Shown here in pieces: positions 10,489 through 20,849 of a DNA stretch of 64,000 nt; within the stretch, counting starts at the first letter, position 1; the number at the start of each line of letters is the position of its first letter. Below the pieces are notes generated by a model that did no database searches, had not been told where the DNA came from, and saw nothing but the letters and a program-made list of their open reading frames with translations. This DNA comes from Anthoceros angustus (lineage: Eukaryota; Streptophyta; Anthocerotopsida; Anthocerotales; Anthocerotaceae). A program made the position numbers and the translations under genes. Location of the stretch: assembly GCA_010909165.1 (NCBI GenBank), contig MU008183.1:1-64000 (forward strand). The letters run 5' to 3'.

Positions 10489-11180
10489 CTTTACAACGTA
10501 ATCTACAACAAGGGAATCACGTCATCAATCGCTGTTGTAAATGGCCTCCTATCATATTTTTTGTGATTAATAACAATAATAAAGAGTTTAAAAAAAATAA
10601 AGAACACATTTTGAGAAAATTACTTTACAACGTAATCTACAACAAGGGAGCCATGTCATCAATCGCTGTTGTAAATGGCCTCCTATCATATTTTTGTGAT
10701 TAATAATAATAATAAAGAGTTAAACAAATAAAGAACACATTTTGAGAAAAATGTTTTACAACGTAATCTACAACAAGGAGCCATGTCATCAATCGCTGTT
10801 GTAAATGGCCTCCAATCATATTTTTGTGATTAATAATAATAATAAAGAGTTTTGAAGAAATAAAGAACAAATTTTGAGAAAAAGGCTTTTACAACGTAAT
10901 CTACAACAAGGAGCCACGTCATCGCATGTTTGTAAATGGCTTCCAATCATATTTTTGTGGTTAATAATAATAACAAAGAGTTTTGAAGAAATAAAGAACA
11001 AATTTTGAGAAAAAGGCTTTTACAACGTAATCTACAACAAGGAGCCACGTCATCGCATCTTGTAAATGGCTTCCAATCATATTTTTGTGATTAGTGATGT
11101 TAATAAAGATTTTAGAAAATAAAGATCAAATTTTGAAAAAGCTTTTACAACGTAATCTACAACGTGGGAGCCACGTCATC
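10489..11180. repeat. Right subterminal tandem repeat, about 130 bp x 6
   Basis: Copies of ttacaacgtaatctacaacaagg start at 10491, 10624, 10756, 10889, 11020 and 11145, giving units of 133, 132, 133, 131 and 125 bp. Each unit also has gttgtaaatggc and an AT-rich part (tttttgtgattaataataataa). The TTTACAACG/GTTGTAAA motif is shared with the left subterminal region, tying the two ends to one element. Confidence 0.9.
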
Positions 11181-11371
11181 AATCCGTTGTTGTAAATGAG
11201 CACCCAAAAGAGTGCCACATCATCCAACTAGAAACCCCCGTTGTAAACCGAGTCTTAAAACTTGCCACATCAGCGAAACTCAAACCAATTTACAACGGAG
11301 GTGTTTAGACGTTGTAAAGATTGGGGGATTTGCAAAAGGGGTTTTGTAAAACACCCCTCTCCCTAGTAGTG

Positions 11372-11709
11372 CATAATGTACACATACACCAATTGTCCAG
11401 CAGGACGTTGCTGCACAGTCCAGCTCTTGTCCGAGATGTCGAGCGGAGAGTGCTCCATAAACAACTTTACAACATACTGTTTAGCTTCCTTGTAAGGACT
11501 TTGAAAAGATGCTACGGTCGGAGTTGATGTGGTGGTAGCAGGAGTCACTACTATCGTGTTACGCATCTTTGGGGGTCTTGGTCTGGACTCGTGAGGTTTT
11601 CCATCTGGGCATGCGAATCAACGGCCTTACGCCGTGCCCGTTTCTTGTCCGCCGCTGGCACTCCTTCTCCATCAGGAGCATTGTTCCGCTTCTTGTTTAG
11701 AGGGGCCAT
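11372..11709 (-). pseudogene. Reading frame abutting the CACTA-A right end
   Basis: On the minus strand an ATG at 11709 opens a frame starting MAPLNKKRNNAPDGEG, with a basic stretch (DKKRARRKAV) that resembles a nuclear localisation signal. After one frame shift near 11570-11585 it continues as 11566-11363, containing FQSPYKEAKQYVVKLFMEHSP and WTVQQRPAGQLVYVYI. The frame runs straight into the CACTA terminus at 11371 and stops there. This suggests the gene (host, or an older transposon) was cut by the insertion. I do not recognise the family. I see no obvious continuation left of 347. Confidence 0.4.
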
Positions 11710-12433
11710 CTGTACAAATTGAGCAAGCAGCTGTTAGTTGCTCAAGGGTCTATGAGCACCTAATCGGGAATGCAATGGTGAATCAAGAGCAAGAAACAAC
11801 CTCTCCACCTGTCGACCCCGATGTCCTGCAGTGACACCAACTTCAGGACGATGTACCACCCCGCCAGTCACACACCTATGGTTCTGCATGCGCACAATAA
11901 TACTATGAGAATGTGCCCTCTATACCCGCCAGGATGAATCGATTTTTGGCGCCAAATTCAGTCTTCCCGCGCAGTAGACGACTGAATGATGGCTCATGGC
12001 AACTAGATCGTGACCGGCATGTGGAGGACCTGCATGAATCGCGCATACGGTCATAAATTAAATGCGGTCAGGCGTGCATTTGCTAAGTTTAAATTAGATG
12101 GGTGGTCAACTGGTCACAACAAGATACTGACCTTCCACGAATATTCGGGTTTTGCCGGTAATAAGCCGGTTTGCCATATGCATAACATCTGACGTCTCGA
12201 TCATGGCAATCATTTGTGGCATTTAACGATCTTCAGCCGCCATGAGCTGTAGCCGCAAATCACACGTCCGTGTTTATTGACGTCGGTCATTGCGGCCCAG
12301 CATCCGAGATATCTAGTCACATCTTAGAAAACCTGACCAATTGCGTGTCTTCGACTCTGAGCACATTGCGGCCATCACTGTTGGCTTGTCTCTGGTAGCA
12401 CGCGATGGCTAACGACATAAGCGCGGAGGAGGA
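11710..12433. other. Unassigned spacer between CACTA-A and copia-A
   Basis: No supported gene. Short ORFs (11634-11834, 12010-12192) have no recognisable motif. The stretch ends at the GTTCT target site of copia-A. Confidence 0.4.
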
Positions 12434-12438
12434 GTTCT

Positions 12439-12634
12439 TAAAGCGAGTGTGGATCATTCAAGGGGGCACGAGCGGGTGCGAGCGAAAGCACATGAGCGCG
12501 GCAGAAAAATGAAAACGGTTATTTAGTTCATGGGAAAATCAAGCATATATACAAAAGTTGTGTAAGTGGTTATAAGCTCATAAAACCACTAGCATATAGT
12601 CAACCTAACTTTAGATGACTTAACTATTTCATTA
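12439..12634 (-). repeat. copia-A 3' LTR
   Basis: 196-bp copy, read on the minus strand from TAATGAAATAGTTAAG to CTCGCTTTA. It matches 18490-18679 almost throughout, for example the shared atcaagcatatatacaaaag core. It is preceded on the sense strand by the polypurine tract at 12635-12643. Confidence 0.93.
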
Positions 12635-12643
12635 CTCCCTCTT
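12635..12643 (-). other. copia-A polypurine tract
   Basis: AAGAGGGAG on the minus strand directly adjoins the 3' LTR. This is the expected primer site for plus-strand DNA synthesis in LTR retrotransposons. Confidence 0.85.
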
Positions 12644-12988
12644 GGTTGCAATGAACAGCTCAAGAGGAAGTATTTAAGCAATAAAATATTGTCTTAAACT
12701 TAGAACCTTGATTTGGGTTCAGTACAAAACTAAAAAAGAATCAAAATGATTTGCTGGCCAGGACTTGACCGCCTCCTCGTGACCAGCAGTTACGCCTCAC
12801 CACTTACGCTCCTAGCTCCTCCGCCACCGCCTGGCGCCTAAATCCAGATACAAATACCATGGCGCTCCAAATCTCCAGCCTTGAGATTTGCAATCTAATC
12901 AAGGCTCCTCCTGGGTTGGTTCACAATATGCCTGGTAGGTATATGGCTGCTGGGTTGTAAGCACTGCTGCTTAACCACTGAGGATCCT

Positions 12989-13456
12989 ATGGCGAAGGTT
13001 CCCAATGGCGTTGAGTGCATTCACTGTGGAAGGGAGTGGATACCTGCCTCAAAGTTCTCACCTCGACAGTGGATTCTACACAGCTCTATATGCGAACATC
13101 CTCCTACAGACTTCAACGCCCAAAAACAACAAGCAGTATCAAGGATTACAACAAGGTATATCTCAAGACCGAGACACGGTGAAAAGGCTCAGCCTTATGA
13201 CACTCCAAGTGTAGTGTCCTTTGAAGGAAGACTGACCAAGGAGCAATACCAGGATGCTATGCTGAAAGCAATGCCAAAAGAGGAAGAAGAGCTTGAGTAC
13301 TACTATGCATATAGAATCACATCGGAGGCACAGAAGGCACTCAGCAAAGAAGACCAGCTGATACTGACGCGGGCTGATAAGGTCACTGGCAGTGATAAGA
13401 CTCCCTCTGAAGAGGAAAAACAGAAGAAAAGAAAGTATGACGACCCAGATGCGTAA
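12989..13456 (+). CDS. Antisense ORF in copia-A, C2HC zinc-finger-like protein
   Basis: A 155-residue frame with a good ATG at 12989 runs opposite to pol, in the 1-kb interval between the RNase H stop and the 3' LTR. Near the N-terminus it has C10-x2-C13 ... WIL-H31-x3-C35, the spacing of a BED-like or C2HC zinc finger. The middle and C-terminus are acidic and then basic (KAMPKEEEELEYYYAY; EEEKQKKRKYD), with a likely helical part. No retroviral domain is visible. Antisense extra ORFs are known in some plant LTR elements, chiefly the Tat/Ogre gypsy lineage. In copia they are less familiar. It may be an accessory gene or a captured host exon; the open frame amid decayed pol suggests a real gene. 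Confidence 0.55.
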   Translation: MAKVPNGVECIHCGREWIPASKFSPRQWILHSSICEHPPTDFNAQKQQAVSRITTRYISRPRHGEKAQPYDTPSVVSFEGRLTKEQYQDAMLKAMPKEEEELEYYYAYRITSEAQKALSKEDQLILTRADKVTGSDKTPSEEEKQKKRKYDDPDA

Positions 13457-13652
13457 GGCGCTTACAAAATGCGTGTGAGCTTCATCCACCGCCTTCCTAA
13501 CCTACCTCCCAAAGATGCTCAACTCACCTTGTTTACCTGCTCTTGCAGTCTCTGGATGAATCAAGAAAACCACCACCGCCGCAAACATCAAGGCAAAATC
13601 AGAGAGAAGGGCTATCACATAAATCTAGGAGCATGCTGCAAGGAGGAGTAGA

Positions 13653-15101
13653 CTAGTGGGCTATCCCTTTTCCAAGCGCAGGTGATATTTGGCTGATCCC
13701 TGCTGCTGCCACATGCTTCTGATGCAGCAATTTTGGAAGTGCTTTTGTCAGGACATCAGCAACATTCTCACCTGTTGGAATATATCGAACATCTACCTCT
13801 CCTTTGTCATAAGCTTGTCTAATGAAATGATGTGTGATTTCGATATGCTTGGAGCGGGCGTGAAAAACCGGGTTCTTCGTGAGTGCTATAGCCGATTGGT
13901 TGTCACACCACAACCTTGTAGCTCGGTGGCAATTGAAGACCACGTAGAAAGGAACGTAACCAAAATGACTTCACGGGCAGCTTGAGGCATGCTCGTGCTT
14001 AGTGGATGATAGACAAATTGTCGTAAGCTTCTTGCTAGACCAGGATACCACTGAGCCACCCAACAGGTTACAATAAGCTACTATGCTCCTTCTTGAATCC
14101 GGATCTCCAGCCCAATCCGCATCGCAAAATCCAACTAGCTCCAATCCAGCAGCCTGCTTGGTATACTTCAGGCCTAAACGAGGAGTTCCCTTAAGATAAC
14201 GGAATATTCTCTTAACTGCTGCCCAGTGCACCTCTCCCGGGTTCTCTAAAAATTGAGAAACATTGCTTACCGGATATATCCAACCTTGTCCAAGATGCTA
14301 GATATAGAAGACTACCGCCGTATGGGCGAGTGGCCATCAAGTCCTTCTCTTCCGTGTAGTTGGGCAATGTTCCGGATAGCTTCTCACTTGTTGACATAGG
14401 TGTTGACAGGCGTGCCTCGGCCATGTTGAACTTGAAAGTAGTGAAGTGCTCTTGATGCAACTCAAGCTGTATGCCTATCTTGAGAAAACTGGGCCGAACA
14501 CCAAGAGAAAACAAAGTTGCCCAAGGTCGGTCATGTCAAACGAGATAAAAGAACACTTTTGATTCGCCATCAACACCAAAGAATCTTGAAAGGAAGTTGT
14601 CGTCACATAAACGGATATAATAAGAAAGTCATCTCCATCCCACAATATGTAGCGACTATCAAGATCCAAGCGGGTAAAACCCAATTCTATCGGAGCATGA
14701 ACGCGTTTCATTCCAAGCTCTGGATTGTTTCAGCCATAAAGTGTCTTGAGCAATAGGCAAACTTTCTCCTCGTCTATAACAAAACCTTCAGGCTGATGCA
14801 TGTAAATCTCTTCTTCTAATGTACCATTAAGAAATGTTGTCTTAACGTCTAGTTGGTGAACGTAAAGACCAAAATGGGCTGCTAGAGATAGCAATATTCT
14901 GACTGAAGTAGACTTCACCACAGGCGCAAATGTCTCGTTATAGTCTAACCCAGCAACTTGGCTATATCCTTTAGCTACTAACCTAGATTTGTAGCGGCCA
15001 ACACTGCCATCTGTGTTGAGTTTCTTTTTAAAGACCCATTTACAAGCTACTGGTTTACGACCTTCTGGTAAGTCTACAAGTTTCCAAGTACCATTTTCCA
15101 T
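13653..15101 (-). pseudogene. copia-A reverse transcriptase and RNase H
   Basis: Minus-strand frames 15101-14730, 14711-14475, 14514-14212, 14231-13971 and 13943-13653 read in order as copia RT and RNase H. The RT start has KWVFKKKLNTDGSVGRYKSRLVAKG, ETFAPVVK, LDVKTTFLNG and EEEIYMHQPEGF. The RT end has YGGSLLYLASWTRLDIS. RNase H has FCDADWAGDPDSRRS, VSWSSKKL, LWCDNQSAIALTKNP and TKHIE-like ARSKHIEITHHF. The RT active site YVDD is replaced by YVTT in ISVYVTTTSF, and several frameshifts split the frame. RT is therefore dead in this copy. Confidence 0.9.
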
Positions 15102-15516
15102 TAAAGAGTTGTATTCAGTATGGACTCCTTCCAGTCGCCTCGGGCCCTGATGGCTTCAAGGTAACTAGTTGGCTCATAAGTGTTAAAGTTTGGAACAGAG
15201 TTTTGGAAGCTACACCAGAACAAATGGTGGTTACATCCACTCATGGCGAGGGGTCTAGACCTAGTAGACCGGAAGGGTGAGGATGGTGTGGCTTGGCGGA
15301 AGGAGGATCGAGGCAACTAAAAATCGAGGCACGGAGGATCAACTCACATTCATCAAGGAGCAAACTCAGCAGTAAAGTAGACTCATCCGATTCAAGAAGA
15401 TGACATGGTGATGGGCGAGGTGACTCGGGTTGATGTGCCCCGAAGTCAAGAGTTGTATCCTCAAAATCAAAGAAGCAACATCGGTGTCCTTATCATCAGG
15501 AAAATCAGCGTCATCA

Positions 15517-16645
15517 TCAACACCATGGATAGTGGCGAGGCAACACATAAGAAGGTGATAACAAGTCATGTCGGAGTAAAGCATTCTCATGGAAAATCAC
15601 CTGCGTGAATAAGTAACTTGCCGAGTCGATCAACGACTTGTAACCCTTCACTTCCTCGGATAGCCAACAAAGATTCGACGACGACCGGGTCGAGCTTACG
15701 TCTCGGTGAGAAGGTACAAGGGCATATGTGCTGCCAAAATCCGCAAGTGAGTGATGCGTGGCTTCTTGCACATCCAACGTTCATATGGTGTAATGAGCCC
15801 AAGTTCTTTGGTAGGGACGATTACGCACATAAGTAGGCAGCGAGCTTCGCCCGGTAGCCCCGAGTCGATCCGGAAAAGACAAACTAGAAAGAGTGGCCTC
15901 TTGTAAGTACGATTTTGCGTTGACAAAGCGCATTCAGGCGGTGTATATGGTACGATGGCGATGAAGAACTCCCTCTGTTGCACAAAAGTCTGAAAAGGCA
16001 TGACTAATGTATTCTCCACCATTGTCTGACCTCAAAATCTTGAGTTTGCAGCCTGTCTGTCGTTGGGCCATAGTGACGAAATCTTGGAAACAGGTGAAAG
16101 TGTCACTTTTGCTATGCAGCACATATACTTTACAATATCTGCTCCATTCGTCAATGAAGGTCAGGAAATATTGGGCACCCCCAAAGGAGGCTGTGGACAT
16201 GGGGCCACAAAGGTCACTGTGAACCGTGTGGAGAAGACCGGTGCTCTGGATAAGTTCTGATCTCTAAATGGCTGGGAAATGGCTTTGCTAACTTGACAGA
16301 ATCGCAAAAGCATGGTTATCAAATGAGAATGACAGAATCTCTAAAAGCGTTATTCACCAACAAAGACAAACGCTGAAAATTGACGTGTCCCAAACGACAA
16401 TGCCACGGTGAGTGGGAGATAGTGATGGGACTGGTCATGGGTGCTTGGGAAAGAGTCCTGACATTCAAGAGATACAAGTCATTAAAAGGAGTTCCAGAGA
16501 AAATTTCATCCCAGTCAGCTATGTTAGAAATGGAACAACCAGAATGATCAAAACAAATTCTACAGGAGTGTTCCTCAGAAAGCTTAATGACTGACATTAG
16601 ATTTTTAGTCATGGCTGGGACAAATAGGACACCTGTAAGAATCAT
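15517..16645 (-). pseudogene. copia-A GAG-pre-integrase and integrase
   Basis: 16645-16319 carries VLFVPAMTKNLMSVIKLSE and PWHCRLGHVNFQRL, the GAG-pre-integrase region with the H..LGH part of the HHCC finger. 16260-15934 carries SDLCGPMSTASFGG, YFLTFIDEWSRYCKVYVL and RSDNGGEYIS, giving the two catalytic Asp of the integrase core. Frames then break; 15802-15517 retains scattered C-terminal integrase sequence. The order before RT confirms copia rather than gypsy structure. Confidence 0.85.
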
Positions 16646-17143
16646 CGTGATGGAATTAGGCAGCTCGAGGGTGACTGAGCCTGAACCTTTAATGGACAGA
16701 CCACTATCATCACCTAATAAGACGAATCGACTATCGGTAAGAACTCATGGAAAACGCCTATCGTAACAAATGTGGCTAGTAGCCCCGAGTCCAAAACCAC
16801 ATGTCATCGAATTTGAAAGCTAAACAAACGAAGAATGGAAGGTGACTTAGCCGTTGTTGATGGCTTGGTAGCTAGGTTGGATTGAGGCGATCCATCCTTG
16901 CGTGGCTCTCAGACGCTTCTTCCTGATCCTTCTCAAAATGTCACGGATCTTACACGATTACAAGTAAAAGTCTTCCTTTGGAGATTTGGGTTTTAGTGGA
17001 ATAGCCCCTCGACCTTGTCCTCCACGACCACGTCCACGAAAGCTCCCTCGCCTCGGCGAAAATAGAACTCTCGAACTAAAATGTTGTTGGGAAGTCTCCT
17101 TTCCCTTATGAAAACCCTTAGTGCGCTCTTAGCAAAGCCCCTA

Positions 17144-17810
17144 TCAGTTGGTCCAAGGAGGCGACAGCGGCAGAGGATGCACGAGCGGTGAACTCATAAA
17201 ATGGTAGCTCTGCGGAAGTGAAGCTAACATGGTCGGCTTGTTCCTCTGTAAGGGTTGTGCCACGATGCCAAGGTAGCTCGTGCGATCTGAGCGGTTAATA
17301 TAGGATTCAACGGATTCGTTGTCCCTCATCCTCATGCCAAAGAAGTCCTGTGCAAACACAGGATGCATTACTCTTATCCTTGTAAATCTGAAACTATGCC
17401 ACCACAAGCGAGGTGGTAGCACCCAAGGTGTGAGGCATCATGTTTTCGAGAGAAGCTATGAGGATTGAGCGTGCTCTCCTGTCCCTTCGTTTCGATCGAG
17501 CGTCTGCTGCATTTGTACCTTCTGCTGGGCATACTTCACTTCCATCTACCACCGACATCAACTCATTTTCCTCAAATATCCGGGTCAATCTCAATGACCG
17601 GTGTTGTAGTCGTTTCCATTGAAACGATCCTTGTCCCACAAATCGATCTTCAAGGCGGGTTGAGGAAGAGCGTGCCATAGTTGAGGTGGATGCCCGTCGA
17701 GGCGATGTGGAAGTTGTCGCAGTAGTTGTTAGCGTGAGGATCCCTCCGGTTGTGGTTGGGCGTGTTACATTCTGCTCGGGGAGATCAGGTGTCGCTCCCA
17801 AAGGAACCAC
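17144..17810 (-). pseudogene. copia-A gag remnant
   Basis: 17422-17144 carries FGMRMRDNESVESYINR, typical of the copia gag helical region. 17810-17394 overlaps its upstream part in a different frame. The zinc knuckle expected between gag and protease is not readable around 16.7-17.1 kb. The position just inside the PBS side fits gag. Confidence 0.6.
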
Positions 17811-18477
17811 GGGGTATAACCAAAACCTCCTCGTGGCCCTTCACGAGCACCTTGTGGTTCTCTAGGATGCCCGAACTCAAAATTGAAATCAGGACGCCTA
17901 TAGCGTTCTTCACCACGCGTGGATCGGGATCGATCGCTCTGATGCCGCCGGAATCTAAGTCAAGTCCTCTTCTTGAGGAGGATCGGGCGTGTCCTAGGCG
18001 GCATCACATCCAACTCAAGCAGACATCGGTGGGGTCGCTTCTGCAACAAGCGGTCGAGCTCCACAAACTTCATGCGCTTGGAGTTCGATGGGTCGACATC
18101 GGAGGTAGAGTTGCGTGATACGCGGTGAGGCTCTCAACCAAATCACAAGTTCACGCACCTTAGCACGGCATGAAAGGACTTCACTTTCCTTTTCTGTCGG
18201 GGCCGCCTCGAGCGAGATGCCGTGGCTGGTGCGATTACCGTCTTGATTCTGGATGGAGGGTGATGGGCTCACTGCGCCTAGAACGGTTGCACGGTGGAAG
18301 CCTTGGTGAAGATTGCCGGACAGAATGATGATAATTCTCCGGCAAGTTGTGCGAAAAACCGGTTCGGTGAGGGAAAGTGATCAACTTCTATGTTGACCTT
18401 CCGCCTAGGCGCACGTGAGGCAATCCCTCTCTTAGGCATCGTGCCTCGTCACACATGGGCGCTCGTGATTGCCTAGT

Positions 18478-18489
18478 GGCTCGATACCA
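18478..18489 (-). other. copia-A primer binding site
   Basis: TGGTATCGAGCC on the minus strand directly abuts the 5' LTR. It is one base short of the usual plant TGGTATCAGAGCC complement to initiator tRNA-Met. Confidence 0.85.
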
Positions 18490-18679
18490 TAAAGCGAGTG
18501 TGGATCATTCAAGGGGCACGAGGGGTGCGGCAAGCACATGAGCGCGAAAAATGAAAAGCAGTTATTTAGTTCATGGGAAAATCAAGCATATATACAAAAG
18601 TTGTGTAAGTGGTTATAACTGTTCATAAAACCACTAGCATATAGTCAACCTAACTTTAGATGACTTAACTATTTCATTA
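18490..18679 (-). repeat. copia-A 5' LTR
   Basis: 190-bp partner of 12439-12634. It differs by several small indels (for example ggggtgcggcaagc against gcgggtgcgagcgaaagc). It is bounded by PBS on the inside and GTTCT on the outside. The AT-rich tatatgcttga segment may hold promoter signals, not assignable by eye. Confidence 0.93.
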
Positions 18680-18684
18680 GTTCT

Positions 18685-19564
18685 TTGATTTGGTAAACGA
18701 CAGAATAGTTCCAGCTGATGCAGATCTCGGACATGTGTCTTAGTCCGAGATAGTGAACTTGGCGGCGGTGGCCTCGGCACAGGACTTCCATGTCGACGAC
18801 CTCGGCACTGTGTCAGATTCCATCTTAGTAGACATTGCCGCAGCTGCACCAGCCGAGTTGAACCCCGGGACGTCCGGTGATGGCTTGCCCGTATTCGGGA
18901 GGCGAGCAGGACATGCCTTAGCCTTAGACGGACTGCGGGGTGATACATCGGACGTGGCATAGCGATGGAGATTTGCTCTTGTTTGATCCACGGATGGACA
19001 CGAGCGGGCGGGCGGGATCGAAGAAATCATGACCCATGTGGACGGGTGGCCCGCACCGGCGCCGTCATCTGGAGAGGCCTCGATATCCACATCTTGTGCA
19101 GATACTGCAGGCCACGCACCGACTGACTGCATAACGGGTTGTGTTCAAGTCACCGGAGGCGAAGAAATTGGCGGATGTTACCTTTCTGATCAAGTTCATG
19201 AGCAAAGGGAAGGAGCCTAGCAGATGCAGCGAGGACACCGAGACGGCGGTGAGGACAATGAGGCATTTCGAATGGTATTTTGCGGACGAGTGGGAAGGCG
19301 ATCGGGATGCGAAGGTGGCTCTGGGGCGAAGAGGCACTTGGCGGCCGTGAAGAAGGCGATCTCGAGGTTCTGTCCCCATCCGTGATTGCTCACGTCTAAC
19401 TGAAGTGTTGGATCGTAGAAGGGTACAAGCGAGTCCCCCATCGTCGAAGTCCGCATAGGGAAGGAAGAGAGGAGGAGCTTTTGTTGGCAAACAGATTCCG
19501 GACAAGGCGGTGCACAACAGCAATGGGAAAGCCAAGAAATCAAAGGGGAAACAAGGGAAGCCTG
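18685..19564. other. Coding-like but unassigned stretch right of copia-A
   Basis: Plus-strand frames at 18753-18962 (NLAAVASAQDFHVDDLGTVS) and 19141-19350 (KKLADVTFLIKFMSKGKEP, MRHFEWYFADEWEGD) have protein-like composition. Long antisense frames (19132-18740, 19535-19065) compete with them. No family is recognised and no splice pattern is convincing. It may be a disrupted host gene or an old transposon. Confidence 0.3.
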
Positions 19565-20215
19565 CACTACTAGGAAAAGTGTACTTTTACCACGGACATT
19601 ACTACGGACTTTACAACGGGCATTACTACTCCCGTAGTAAAATGTCACTAGTAATCACATAGCGTTAGTGTCTGTGGTAAAGTCCAGTACATCGTATATG
19701 ATGGCTATACTCTGTATTCTATACGGAGTACGTATGGAGTATGTTAATAAAGTCTACCGTATACTAGTTACTCTTTAAATTACCAAACCTTTTACCACGG
19801 TATTTACTACATCAACAACCACGGACTTTACTCGGCCTAATCGTGGTTAAAAATAATGGTTAGTTAACGAGATTAGCTAACTACGGTATATTAACTTCAG
19901 TTAAATGAGTGGGTTTGGTTAATCATATGTTGACCATAGTTAATTAATCACGGTTAAGTAATCCGACACCGTTGTAAAATTCCATTGGATTCCTTGTAAA
20001 TCTCTCCGTTGTAGAAAAGATCTTCTAGTAATATTTTATAGTAAGTATTAAGTAGTAAAATCCTGTAGTAACAGCGTGGTTAACATATGTAGTAAAATTC
20101 TATAGTAAAAGTATGTTGTAAAATTCTATGGTAAAAGTCCGTAGTAAAATTCTATGGTAAAAAGTCCGTAGTAAAATTCTATAGTAAAAAGTTCGTAGTG
20201 AAATGTTTAGTAGTG
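19565..20215. mobile_element. Short CACTA-type derivative
   Basis: It begins CACTACTAGGAAAAG at 19565 and ends tttagtagtg at 20215 (CACTACTAAA inverted). Subterminal words ttaccacgg, cgtagtaaaatt and ctatggtaaaagt repeat many times, as in CACTA subterminal regions. There is no coding capacity. No target duplication is evident (ctg against gac), so it may instead be one end of a larger deleted element. Confidence 0.55.
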
Positions 20216-20663
20216 GACTCTGTAGTAAATGGAAGCATAGCAAAAGATTAGCTGCAAAGTGTATGCAGATTCATAAATGTTGTCAATTTCAGTGAGGAGG
20301 GAAGGGAGGGAAGAGGAGGGAGGTAGGCGGGGATAGGATGTAGGGGAGGAGGGAGTGAGGGAGGACAGTTCGGCCAAACCCAGCATTTGCAGACCAGGCT
20401 ACATCATCGGAGGCGTCATACACCTGCAATTCCGCCTTATGTGTATTCAAAAACAAAGTTGTCCTCTCAGCTAAGCCAAATCCATGGCATTGCCCTTAGA
20501 AAACCAGGCATCCTACAGAAAATTTACACACCCAAATTATGAGGTCCTGGAACAAGAAATTTCAGACAAATCATGGAACATGGAAATGATGAAAACAACG
20601 ACATCAGCCTCTAACCTTAATCATGCAGACTTCCTCAGCATCATGCCACTGCGGGAAGGTGCC
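20216..20663. other. Spacer without a supported gene
   Basis: Contains a GGGAGG-rich patch at 20295-20375 and a short ORF (20484-20684) with no motif. Nothing else is supported. Confidence 0.4.
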
Positions 20664-20849
20664 CTACCATCCACCGTCGTCTAAGACATTTTTTTTTATG
20701 ATGGCATCCATGACCTTGCCATCGCATTCATCGGTTGGGTAACCTGCCTCAACCAACAGGTTCCACACGTTAATAGCAGTGTCAATCATCTCAGTTTTCT
20801 GAAGAGGAGAGCGCAGGTGAGGTTGACATAGCAGCTTGGCTTGCTTCAC
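20664..20849 (-). CDS. Coding-like fragment of unknown function
   Basis: A minus-strand frame reads TEMIDTAINVWNLLVEAGYP and DGKVMDAIIKKN, which has natural-looking helical composition. A possible acceptor (tgtgacag) lies just upstream on that strand at about 20868. It could be a host exon or part of an older element. It sits just outside the copia-B gag start, on the opposite strand. Confidence 0.25.
   Translation of the reverse strand: MKQAKLLCQPHLRSPLQKTEMIDTAINVWNLLVEAGYPTDECDGKVMDAIIKKNVLDDGGW

Larger units (their letters stand above)
347..11371 (+). mobile_element. CACTA (En/Spm) DNA transposon, CACTA-A, about 11 kb
   Basis: The left end begins CACTAGTAGAA at 347. The right end finishes ...CCCTAGTAGTG at 11371, which is CACTACTAGGG on the other strand. 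Both ends carry the subterminal motif TTTACAACG in both orientations (left 365-430; right 10490-11320), as expected for sites bound by CACTA transposition proteins. Between the ends, on the plus strand, lie a SET-domain ORF pair and a transposase with Transposase_21, DUF4218-like and DUF4216-like blocks, then long repeat arrays. CACTA elements normally make 3-bp target duplications; here the flanks are gct and cat, so none is preserved. The terminal repeats are short and imperfect. Whole-element status is inferred from the ends, the shared subterminal motif and the content. Confidence 0.78.
12434..18684 (-). mobile_element. Structurally complete Ty1/copia LTR retrotransposon (copia-A) with target duplication
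   Basis: Direct repeats of 196 bp (12439-12634) and 190 bp (18490-18679) flank a minus-strand pol in copia order: gag, GAG-pre-integrase, integrase, RT, RNase H. The 5-bp sequence GTTCT sits immediately outside both ends (12434-12438 and 18680-18684), a clear target-site duplication. On the element strand the 5' LTR ends CTCGCTTTA and abuts TGGTATCGAGCC, an initiator-tRNA-Met-type PBS. A purine tract AAGAGGGAG abuts the 3' LTR. The LTRs begin TAATGA on the sense strand and end TTTA rather than TG...CA, which is unusual. The two LTRs differ mainly by small indels, so the insertion is not very recent. The coding part is frameshifted. Confidence 0.93.

Noticed and set aside
10489-11180. CRISPR-like array of 130-bp period
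   Set aside because: A plain tandem repeat: the whole unit is conserved, not only a short repeat.
344-11374. 3-bp target duplication for CACTA-A
   Set aside because: Flanks are gct and cat and do not match; reported as absent.
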